Shown here piece after piece: positions 9,589-17,089 of a stretch of 64,000 bases of DNA (its first letter is position 1; the number at the start of each line of letters is the position of its first letter). The notes below the pieces were generated by a model, which was given only the letters and a program-made list of their open reading frames with translations, was not told the DNA's origin and made no database searches. Both the position numbers and the translations under genes were made by a program. Source of the stretch: Aridibaculum aurantiacum. Its GTDB lineage: Bacteria; Bacteroidota; Bacteroidia; Chitinophagales; Chitinophagaceae. Location of the stretch: the NCBI RefSeq assembly GCF_017355875.1, contig NZ_JAFEWC010000003.1:129001-193000 (forward strand). Direction: 5' to 3'.

Positions 9589-9975
9589 TTAGGCTAACTC
9601 TATAAAACGCACCAATTGGTATCCCAGCATTTCAAGGTCGTATTGTTTTTGTACCACCTCCACTGCACCAGATGCAAGCAATACATTCTTTAATTCTTCT
9701 GTCATGGTGCCGGTGTATATGTACACCGGGATGTGCTCGTAGCGCGGGTGAAACTTTAACCGTTGCAGTAATTCCATCCCGGTCATTTCGCCCATGAAAT
9801 AGTCACAAACGATGAGGGTTGGTAATTCCTCGTCCTGCAGCGTTTCTAAATGATCAAATGCTGTAACAGGATCATTGCAGAAATAAAATTGGGTAAATCC
9901 CAGGCGTGAGAATCCTTCACTGATCATTTCAGCATCCTCCGGATCGTCTTCAACAAAAAGTATCTTTAAAACCAT
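9589..9975 (-). CDS. single-domain response regulator (CheY-like receiver)
   Basis: The 128-residue product is a lone receiver domain. It has the acidic pocket FVEDDPED near the start, the phosphoacceptor Asp in IVCDYFMGEMTG, the switch Thr in IYTGTMT and the conserved Lys in VVQKQ. No output domain follows, so it probably works as a phosphorelay shuttle or allosteric switch. The ATG at 9975 is preferred over an upstream GTG at 9990. No cognate histidine kinase is adjacent. Confidence 0.85.
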   Translation of the reverse strand: MVLKILFVEDDPEDAEMISEGFSRLGFTQFYFCNDPVTAFDHLETLQDEELPTLIVCDYFMGEMTGMELLQRLKFHPRYEHIPVYIYTGTMTEELKNVLLASGAVEVVQKQYDLEMLGYQLVRFIELA

Positions 9976-10005
9976 AAGTTTCTGTTGCACTAGATCCAGA
10001 AAAAA

Positions 10006-10989
10006 TTATTCCTGCTCTAATGAATAAGCCCTTCCTGATGACAGGTTTTTATTCTTTTCCTTTATGATTTCTGCAGCTATGCTTACTGCTATTTCTTTGG
10101 TAGTCTTACTAAAAATGTTGATGCCGATAGGCGCATGGCAATGTTTCCACTTTGCTGGATCAAATCCTTCGGCTTCCAGTTCTTGCAACAGCGTTTTGAT
10201 CTTAGCATCGCTTCCCATCAATCCGAGATAGTAGTATTCTTTATCCAATAATTGGCGAAAAACGATCTTATCATCCCTGTAGCCAAACGTCATAATCACC
10301 ACAAATTCTTCTTTATTGGACGGTAGCACTTCAACTATTCTATGATAATCTACCACATGTTTCTCGTGCGCAAACCGGTTGTTGGTAAAAGTATTCAAGC
10401 CTTCTCTGTTATCATACATCTTCACATAAAAACCAAGAAAGTGCATCAGTTCACTTAAAGCAAGACCAACATGCCCGGCACCGATGATGTGTATAACAGG
10501 CCGTTGATCTGCCTTTTCTGTATAGATCCATTCTTCATTTTGCAACTGTTGAAAACCGCAAGTCGCATCCACTGTAGAGGTTATAGTTAATCCTTCCCGT
10601 GTTAGCTGTACCATCTTTTTTTCATGGTTGCAGATCGCTTTTACAATTGCTGCTACCTGTACAAGTGAAGAGGGATTAAGCGGAACAAAAGCTATACGTT
10701 GGCTGCCGGAGCAGATCATACCTGATTGATCTTTTGCATGTTGCTTATCGTGGTACTGCTGCATGAGCGAAATCCTAGTTGCATCTTCTGTAAGCATGGC
10801 TTTGGCTTTTTCCACCAGTTTATGCTCCATAATACCACCACCTATCGTTCCTTCAAAGCTACCATCGCTTGCTACTGCCATTTTAAACCCCCGTCGGCCA
10901 GGCGAACTGCCTTCACTTTCCAGCACCCATAGCAGCAGCACCTTTACTGAAACCTGCAGCTTGTCATGTATATACTGCCATACCTCCAT
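10006..10989 (-). CDS. xdhC: XdhC/CoxI-family xanthine dehydrogenase accessory protein
   Basis: This 327-residue protein has the N-terminal XdhC/CoxI region (WVLESEGSSPGRRGFKMAV, DGSFEGTIGGGIMEHKLVE) and the C-terminal Rossmann-type domain (HIIGAGHVGLALSELMHFLGF and the later YLGLMGSDAKI). XdhC proteins bind molybdenum cofactor, support its sulfuration and insert it into xanthine dehydrogenase. Being last in the purine operon, it fits that role for XdhAB encoded upstream. The start codon overlaps the stop of the preceding gene by one base (TAATG), so the two are translationally coupled. Confidence 0.93.
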   Translation of the reverse strand: MEVWQYIHDKLQVSVKVLLLWVLESEGSSPGRRGFKMAVASDGSFEGTIGGGIMEHKLVEKAKAMLTEDATRISLMQQYHDKQHAKDQSGMICSGSQRIAFVPLNPSSLVQVAAIVKAICNHEKKMVQLTREGLTITSTVDATCGFQQLQNEEWIYTEKADQRPVIHIIGAGHVGLALSELMHFLGFYVKMYDNREGLNTFTNNRFAHEKHVVDYHRIVEVLPSNKEEFVVIMTFGYRDDKIVFRQLLDKEYYYLGLMGSDAKIKTLLQELEAEGFDPAKWKHCHAPIGINIFSKTTKEIAVSIAAEIIKEKNKNLSSGRAYSLEQE

Positions 10990-12407
10990 TACTTCGCCCG
11001 GTTCTCCAATATTTTTTTGAATGAACGACCTCTTATTTCTTCCATGGTTAAGCCTGTTCGTAATACTTCTTCTTCGGTGATAGCACCGCTGTTCAGGGCT
11101 TTTAAAAAGAAGTTGAGCAAGCCCTGCCCGGTTGCTGCGTCGTCGAATACATCGCCTATCAAAGTAGCTCTTGCTGCTTTTTCTACAAAGGTCTTCAGGC
11201 GCTCTACTGCATCTTCATAACTCTCTAAAAAGAATGCGAAGACCGCGGCATACCGCATAGGAAGTTGTGCCGGGTTCAGGTCCCAGCCCTGGTAGTAGCC
11301 ATTCCACAAAGAATGCCTGATGTGGTCATAGCCTTTCTTCCAAGCGCGGTGAACCACAGCTTTATTTTCTGCCAGTTGTTCTTCGGTCATATCACCACGA
11401 TGCGGTCCTATAGGCATTGTATTGGTTGCGCCATCAGATAACCAGATGCCGGTATGCGCAAGTGCAACTTTGGTCATATGGTGTGCGAAATCACAAACAG
11501 GATGATCCATCTCCTGGTAGCGTGCAGTGATGCCTGCAGAAGCCGTATAATCATAGGTTCCAAAATGCATAGCGATGCACCTGCCGTTGCTGGCCTGGAT
11601 GAAGCGGTATAACGGGTTGGTGCCATCAATATCCATGATGGATTGTGTCGTCTCCACCATCATCTCCATCTTCAGGCTGCCGCGTGTAATGTTCAGTTCC
11701 TCTTCCAGCACATCGAACAATGCTGCAAGTGTTTTTGGTTGTTCAGGAATGGTAACCTTTGGCAGCATCACCACAAAATTCTCCGGCAACTTGCCGCCAG
11801 TTTCTTTTACCAGTGTTGAGACAAAGAGATCAAGTGTACGCAGGCCGCGTTCTTTCATCTCTTCCGTAAAAGGCTTAATACGTATACCTATGAAAGGCGG
11901 AAGTGTATTCTCCTGCATACCACGTGCTACTTCTTTGGCTGCGGTTACTGCGGTCTCATCTTCCTCTTCATTGCTACGGTTGCCATAGCCATCTTCAAAG
12001 TCGATGCGAAAATCTTCTATGGCTTCGGTCTCTAGCTTCCGTTGCACTTTATGGTAAACCTCATAAGCAAGACGTGCAGGATGTTTGCGTTTCTCTTCTT
12101 TGCTTAGTTGTTCGTATTGTTCTTTAAGCTCCGCAGGTGTAGTGCCTGCCAGTTGTTGAACTCCATCCAGGTTGAAAATTTTACCGAAAGAAACAAAATC
12201 AGGTGCATAGGTGCTGAAGCTTTCTATAGCTCTTTCACCCAACACTTTTGCTGAATTGTACTTAAATAAATTGGCTCCACCATACACGGTGTGCACGGGC
12301 TGCCTTTCCGTTCTGTCGCCAGGATATTTTTTTTGAAAAGCAAGATTAGCCTGGCTTAAGCTGTTGAATAATTCTTCTTTTTTATTTCCTGGTATGGATG
12401 GGTTCAT
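10989..12407 (-). CDS. DUF6986-type HpcH/HpaI aldolase-fold protein in the purine operon
   Basis: The 472-residue product resembles the CitE/malate-synthase/PEP-enzyme TIM-barrel superfamily. Candidate metal ligands lie in EMMVETTQSI and HFGTYDYTAS, followed by WLSDGATNTMPIGPHRGD. Family members are often called putative phosphoenolpyruvate kinase or aldolase, and I know of no firm biochemistry. Its place between uraD-uraH and xdhC, with a 1-nt overlap to xdhC, ties it to urate breakdown. Since the operon ends at ureidoglycolate and lacks a known ureidoglycolate lyase, a role in ureidoglycolate or glyoxylate handling is a reasonable inference, not a demonstrated one. Confidence 0.75.
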   Translation of the reverse strand: MNPSIPGNKKEELFNSLSQANLAFQKKYPGDRTERQPVHTVYGGANLFKYNSAKVLGERAIESFSTYAPDFVSFGKIFNLDGVQQLAGTTPAELKEQYEQLSKEEKRKHPARLAYEVYHKVQRKLETEAIEDFRIDFEDGYGNRSNEEEDETAVTAAKEVARGMQENTLPPFIGIRIKPFTEEMKERGLRTLDLFVSTLVKETGGKLPENFVVMLPKVTIPEQPKTLAALFDVLEEELNITRGSLKMEMMVETTQSIMDIDGTNPLYRFIQASNGRCIAMHFGTYDYTASAGITARYQEMDHPVCDFAHHMTKVALAHTGIWLSDGATNTMPIGPHRGDMTEEQLAENKAVVHRAWKKGYDHIRHSLWNGYYQGWDLNPAQLPMRYAAVFAFFLESYEDAVERLKTFVEKAARATLIGDVFDDAATGQGLLNFFLKALNSGAITEEEVLRTGLTMEEIRGRSFKKILENRAK

Positions 12408-12467
12408 ATGTATGATTTCTTCTTAAAGATTGATATCTGCAGTTAAATAACTCTTCCAGCACGCAGA

Positions 12468-13334
12468 TCAGCTTCCCCTATAAGTGCTGTATCCATATGG
12501 ATTAAGGAGCAGTGGTACATGATAGTGCTGCCCATCAAACACGCTGAATTGTATCTCCACCCTTGGATAAAAACTTTGCACTTGCTGCGACTGGTGGTAA
12601 TCTGCAGTCTCAAATATCATCTTGTAATTGCCACCTTCCACAATACGGCCAGGAGGTAACAGGTCAGCTATTCTTCCATCGTGGTTGGTAACACCTTGGG
12701 CAATGGTATGGAAGCTGTTGTTCTGTTCCTGCTGTAGTGCAATGGTGATGTTTCGGGCAGGTTTACCTATGGAAGTGTCTAGCACATGTGTGGTTATTTG
12801 GCTAACAGGAAGAAAACTCCAATCAGCTTCATACAGCAATTTCTTAAGCCTGATAATCGTGATCTTCATTTGCTCGTTGGCGGCTATGTGCAATTCATCC
12901 TTGTATGTATTACGCAAACGGTCATCCATCATGCGCAACATCTCATCACCGGATTTGCCCGTAGCACATACTATAAAAGTGAAGCGATATTTTACGTGGT
13001 ACGACTTGTTAGCTTTTGCCAATGCTTCTATCAATGAAGATGAAGCAGTAGCTACACCAGCTTGTTCTGCACCAGCAAGATGTTTGGTCGATGCAAATTT
13101 TTCTTCCACTGTTTCTATGTCGCCGATCTTTGGATGTTGTGAAAATGCCTCCAGCCAGTCGTCACTGTTACACGTGTCGTACCAGGCGCTGAGGGTGTGT
13201 TGTAAGAGGTCTTTTTCAGAGGCAAATGGATAATGTTTCATCAATTCGTCTACCCAGCGATTGCTGCCACAGCAGGTGAATAATTGTTCACGTACTGTTT
13301 GTTCTTCTTGTTGATTGAATCGTTCTATTGTCAT
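12468..13334 (-). CDS. uraD-uraH: bifunctional OHCU decarboxylase / 5-hydroxyisourate hydrolase (UraD-UraH fusion)
   Basis: The 288-residue protein joins two urate-pathway enzymes. Residues 1 to about 170 are an OHCU decarboxylase domain (FTCCGSNRWVDELMKHYPF, the catalytic-His motif QHPKIGD, and FIVCATGKSGDEML). Residues from about 180 are a transthyretin-like HIU hydrolase that starts ITTHVLDTSIGKPA and ends with the signature YRGS. Together they convert HIU through OHCU to S-allantoin. The domain order matches plant allantoin synthase. The gene lies 4 bp after puuD, which makes HIU, and about 60 bp before the DUF6986 gene. Confidence 0.95.
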   Translation of the reverse strand: MTIERFNQQEEQTVREQLFTCCGSNRWVDELMKHYPFASEKDLLQHTLSAWYDTCNSDDWLEAFSQHPKIGDIETVEEKFASTKHLAGAEQAGVATASSSLIEALAKANKSYHVKYRFTFIVCATGKSGDEMLRMMDDRLRNTYKDELHIAANEQMKITIIRLKKLLYEADWSFLPVSQITTHVLDTSIGKPARNITIALQQEQNNSFHTIAQGVTNHDGRIADLLPPGRIVEGGNYKMIFETADYHQSQQVQSFYPRVEIQFSVFDGQHYHVPLLLNPYGYSTYRGS

Positions 13335-13338
13335 GTTG

Positions 13339-14745
13339 TTATTTATTTTGACCGCCTTGTTCTATCCAGCATCGTATAATGTTTCTTTCAGCTTCGGTCA
13401 TAGCTGTTTTATTGTTCTGCGGCATTGTCTTCGTTACTACTACACGCTGCATGATCTTTTCTTTCATGTTGATGATATCCTGCGGCGTATCGTACACCAC
13501 CCCGTTAGGCGGAGCTGTGAAAACATCATCTGTAGGTTGAGATGAATGACAGCTCACACATCTTTTCTGCACGATCATGTTTACTTCATTGATGCTTATG
13601 ATATCATTGCATGCTCCCGGATCTTTGGGTGGTGCTGAAATAAAAGCTGCTGCCAGTAAGATGACGATTGATACCGGTAATACGTATATGTTCAACTGCT
13701 TTTTTTCGCGCAGGTTAAGATAGTGCTTTACGCCTGCTGTGCCTATAGTTATGATCATAAGCATTAGCCAGGGATTGCTAAAGCCAAACGTGCTGGGAAA
13801 ATGATTGCTGATCATTACGAACAAAACCGGCAGCGTCAGGTAATTGTTGTGCAGCGATCTTAGGCCTGCATGTTTTCCCAGCTCAGGGTTTAGTGGCTCA
13901 CCTTCTTTGGCCGCTTTCACCATAGCTTTCTGCGATGGAATAATGATGAAGAAAACATTGCCTGCCATCAGTGTTCCCAGCATACCGCCAAAGTGAATAT
14001 ATGCAGCACGGCCACTGAAAACATTGGTATAAAAAATAGCAAATGCTGTCACAATCACCAACCCCACAAGCGCAAACAGTGCCTGCTTTTTTACTAAAGC
14101 CGTTTTACATAAAAAATGGTAAATAATCCATCCTGCCACCAGCGAAGCAATGCCTATAGCAATGCCGGCTGCAGGCGAAATGTCAAGAATGTTTGGATCT
14201 ATCAAAAATGCTCTCGCATTGAAATAGTACACTACAAACAACAAGCTGAAACCGGACAGCCAGGTGAAGTATGCTTCGTACTTAAACCAATGTAGATCCT
14301 TAGGAATTCGTTCAGGTGCAACTTTGTATTTTTCTAAATAATAAAAGCCACCACCATGTACTGCCCATAAATTACCGGCCAATTCTTCACGAACATCTTT
14401 GGTACGATTGAGTGCATTCTCCAGAAAGACAAAATAGAAAGACGCACCTATCCATGCAATGCCAAAAGTGATGTGCATGAGGCGTACAACTATGTTCAGC
14501 CATTCCATAAAATGACCTTCCCAAGGAGTGCCTTTGATAGCAAAATAAGTATTGGTAAGGGTGGCTATGGTTATAAAAATAATGGCCGCGTATACATAAC
14601 CCTGGAAACCATCCAGCATCTCCTTCCTCCTTTCTCCTTCTTCTGTTTCACCTTCCTCTTTACTAAGTGATGGAAAGAAATAAGTAAGCCGCAACAGCAT
14701 GATCAGCATGAAAGCAAGCACAACATATATAACACCAAAAATCAT
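13339..14745 (-). CDS. puuD: membrane cytochrome-c urate oxidase, PuuD type
   Basis: The 468-residue product has a long N-terminal membrane domain with about eight or nine helices and conserved His residues (for example RLMHITFGIAWIGASFY, LWAVHGGGFYYLEKY). A C-terminal cytochrome c domain follows with one haem-binding CVSCH motif (C396, C399, H400) and a likely Met ligand in VVVTKTMPQNNKT. PuuD enzymes oxidise urate to 5-hydroxyisourate and pass electrons to the respiratory chain through the haem domain instead of making peroxide. It overlaps alc by 4 bp (ATGA). No soluble uricase is present, so this is the urate oxidase of the pathway. Confidence 0.93.
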   Translation of the reverse strand: MIFGVIYVVLAFMLIMLLRLTYFFPSLSKEEGETEEGERRKEMLDGFQGYVYAAIIFITIATLTNTYFAIKGTPWEGHFMEWLNIVVRLMHITFGIAWIGASFYFVFLENALNRTKDVREELAGNLWAVHGGGFYYLEKYKVAPERIPKDLHWFKYEAYFTWLSGFSLLFVVYYFNARAFLIDPNILDISPAAGIAIGIASLVAGWIIYHFLCKTALVKKQALFALVGLVIVTAFAIFYTNVFSGRAAYIHFGGMLGTLMAGNVFFIIIPSQKAMVKAAKEGEPLNPELGKHAGLRSLHNNYLTLPVLFVMISNHFPSTFGFSNPWLMLMIITIGTAGVKHYLNLREKKQLNIYVLPVSIVILLAAAFISAPPKDPGACNDIISINEVNMIVQKRCVSCHSSQPTDDVFTAPPNGVVYDTPQDIINMKEKIMQRVVVTKTMPQNNKTAMTEAERNIIRCWIEQGGQNK

Positions 14746-15776
14746 AGGCTGCTGTTGATTGTACCATATAAGCGCAGCCTGCTAACGCCACCATCAGGAA
14801 ATATATTTATCCGTACATGCGAAATCAGCGGTGAAGCAAGTAGCTCTTTTTCGAACGTATGAACTTCATCAGCATGTAGCTTTTGTTCTGGTAATATTGT
14901 TTGCCATTCGTTGCTGTTGACAACATTGGTTTCGCCTGTGGCCATGATGCCTTCTATAGAACAACGATCAGGATAGTTGCCCTTGAAATGGCAGGTGTCT
15001 ACCACAGCTTTACATATATAACCAGGGTGCGCAAGCTTGATGATAACCCAATCGCGGTTGTTAGGTGTGCGATTTCTTTTTGTCTCCCACCCATCGCCCA
15101 TGTTTACGCCGCGGCTGGGCATCAACAGGTTACTCATATTGCTAAAGAACATGTCGTTGCAGGCAATCGCTTTGCCTCCATTGATGGCTGCTGCAAGGTC
15201 CACCACTTCACCTGGCTTTAGTGCGTTCCAGTCTTTATGAACCTCTCCATAAACCTTTAATCTTGCCACGCCACCATCGGGGTAAATATGCAGCCTGATG
15301 TGGCTGTAGATCTTAAAGCTGGTGCTCTGGTAAAAGTTCTGGCTACCAGGATCAAGTGGTGATTTGGGTAAGATGGTTTCCCATTCGATTGATGCATCAT
15401 CCCAATTGGGGATGTTGGTTGCATCTTCTATATACACAGCTTCAATAGAGGCGTGTGGCGGATGGTTGCCTAAGAAAAAGTTTGTATCAATATCAAAGCC
15501 GGTAATACGTCCGCTGGTAGCAAGTTGTACCACGCACCAATCATGTCCGGGTGTTCGTTTGCGACGGCTTTCCCAGCCATCCATCCACTTGCCCCGTTCG
15601 GTGTATTTGTCTGCTTTAAAAATGCCTCTGCCTGGCTTTAGCAGGTTTTCTTTTTCTGCAAAAAAATCATCAGTAGCATACAGCACCTTTCCACCTAATC
15701 GCTCTGCAGCAAGGTCGGTTAGTTGTGTGAAAGATGGTTGTTCTTTTATGATCTCTGTTACTTTCTCAAAAGCCAT
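14742..15776 (-). CDS. alc: allantoicase
   Basis: The 344-residue protein shows the internal two-fold repeat of allantoicases. The first half carries WMDGWESRRKRTPGHDW and FFLGNHPPHASIEAVY; the second carries MGDGWETKRNRTPNNRDW and HFKGNYPDRCSIEGI, and both end with a VxRLRLYG-like strand. It hydrolyses allantoate to ureidoglycolate and urea. The start lies 19 bp inside the 3' end of allB and the stop overlaps puuD, so translation is coupled on both sides. Confidence 0.95.
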   Translation of the reverse strand: MAFEKVTEIIKEQPSFTQLTDLAAERLGGKVLYATDDFFAEKENLLKPGRGIFKADKYTERGKWMDGWESRRKRTPGHDWCVVQLATSGRITGFDIDTNFFLGNHPPHASIEAVYIEDATNIPNWDDASIEWETILPKSPLDPGSQNFYQSTSFKIYSHIRLHIYPDGGVARLKVYGEVHKDWNALKPGEVVDLAAAINGGKAIACNDMFFSNMSNLLMPSRGVNMGDGWETKRNRTPNNRDWVIIKLAHPGYICKAVVDTCHFKGNYPDRCSIEGIMATGETNVVNSNEWQTILPEQKLHADEVHTFEKELLASPLISHVRINIFPDGGVSRLRLYGTINSSL

Positions 15777-17089
15777 TGTCCCTTGTTTTTGTTAATGATG
15801 TTTTGGTCTTTGTACACCAGTTCGCCAGCTACATAAGTAGCGTATGTTTTACCATACAATTCTTTCCCGATGTAAGGGCTCAGCTTATGCTTGTGATAAA
15901 CCTGTTCCTCCGTTATTACAAGTTGCTCTGCAGGCGACCAGATGGTAAGATCTGCATCGTAGCCTTCTTTTATCAAGCCCTTGTTGTTATTAGCAGAAAG
16001 GAACTTTGCAGGTTGTTCGGTTACTAACGGAATAAATTCTTCTAAGGTTATTTGCTGCTTTAGTGCCGTCCATGAAGAAGGCAGTAAAAACTGCAGACCT
16101 GCAATTCCGCCCCATGCTTCCAACAAATTTCCTGAAGCTATTTCTTTTATAGAAGGTGGTGCCGGAGAATGATCTGTGGTTATGAAATCGAGTATTCTAT
16201 TTTTCAGCGCTTGCTTTAACTGTTCATTGTTTTCTCTTTCTCGAATAGGAGGAGCACACTTGTACAGCGTGTTTCCATCCGGTATTTCTTCAGCATTGAA
16301 GTAGAGATACTGCGGGCATGATTCAGCAGTTAATGGTAATCCTTCGGCTTTTGCTGAAGCAATCATCGCCAATGCATCACTGCTTGATACATGTACAATA
16401 TGTGTAGGGCAATTGTGTTTGCGGCACAGGTCGATCATCATTTTGATAGAATAATTCTCCCAGTGGCGCGGCCTGCTGTTAAGATAGCTTTGGTAGCTTG
16501 TAGGATTGGCTGCAAGATCATCTCCATGTTTGTCATCGCTCAGCTCGCAATGAACAAGTAATGGAACCTTGTGCTTTGCCAGTAGCGGCATTGCTTCTTC
16601 CAGTTCTTGTATACCCACATTTGGAAATTCATCAATGCCTGAATGCGTCAGGAATGCTTTTACTCCTAGAACACCAGCGTTAATCATGCCTTCCAGCTCA
16701 TGCACATTGCCCGGTACAAGACCCGCATAAAAGCCACAGTTTACATGCAGCTTGCCCTTTGTTGCCTCCAGCTTTTCATGAAATGCAGCAAGCGTAGTTG
16801 TGACCGGTGATGCATTGAGTGGCATATCAACTATGGTGGTGATACCACCAGCTGCAGCTGCCTTTGTTGCGGTATCAAAACCTTCCCAATCTGTACGTCC
16901 CGGCTCATTCACATGTACGTGCGCATCAATTATACCGGGCATAAGTATATGATCACCTGCATCTGTTATCTCACCTGCAGGCATGGCACCTGAAATGATC
17001 TCTTCAATTTTGCCATTGTTGAAACATACAGTTGCCTCTTGCAACCGGCCACCTGTCCAGCAACGCTTACTATATATTCCTTTCCTCAT
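15758..17089 (-). CDS. allB: allantoinase
   Basis: This 443-residue cyclic amidohydrolase hydrolyses allantoin to allantoate. The metal motif DAHVHVNEPGRTDWEGF, the TTIVDMPLN segment, the bridging Lys in LGVKAFLTHSG, HCE, THIVHVSSSDAL and the late DFITTDHSPAP are all present and typical of AllB rather than dihydroorotase. Length is normal for the family. It follows xdhB with a 4-bp overlap and runs into alc with a 19-bp overlap. Confidence 0.95.
   Translation of the reverse strand: MRKGIYSKRCWTGGRLQEATVCFNNGKIEEIISGAMPAGEITDAGDHILMPGIIDAHVHVNEPGRTDWEGFDTATKAAAAGGITTIVDMPLNASPVTTTLAAFHEKLEATKGKLHVNCGFYAGLVPGNVHELEGMINAGVLGVKAFLTHSGIDEFPNVGIQELEEAMPLLAKHKVPLLVHCELSDDKHGDDLAANPTSYQSYLNSRPRHWENYSIKMMIDLCRKHNCPTHIVHVSSSDALAMIASAKAEGLPLTAESCPQYLYFNAEEIPDGNTLYKCAPPIRERENNEQLKQALKNRILDFITTDHSPAPPSIKEIASGNLLEAWGGIAGLQFLLPSSWTALKQQITLEEFIPLVTEQPAKFLSANNNKGLIKEGYDADLTIWSPAEQLVITEEQVYHKHKLSPYIGKELYGKTYATYVAGELVYKDQNIINKNKGQWLLRK

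Noticed and set aside
9494-9589. Longer start for the small secreted protein
   Set aside because: The extra 32 residues are not signal-peptide-like, while the internal ATG gives a standard signal peptide.
12628-13233. 201-codon plus-strand frame
   Set aside because: It is antisense to the uraD-uraH fusion, with no domain or ribosome binding site.
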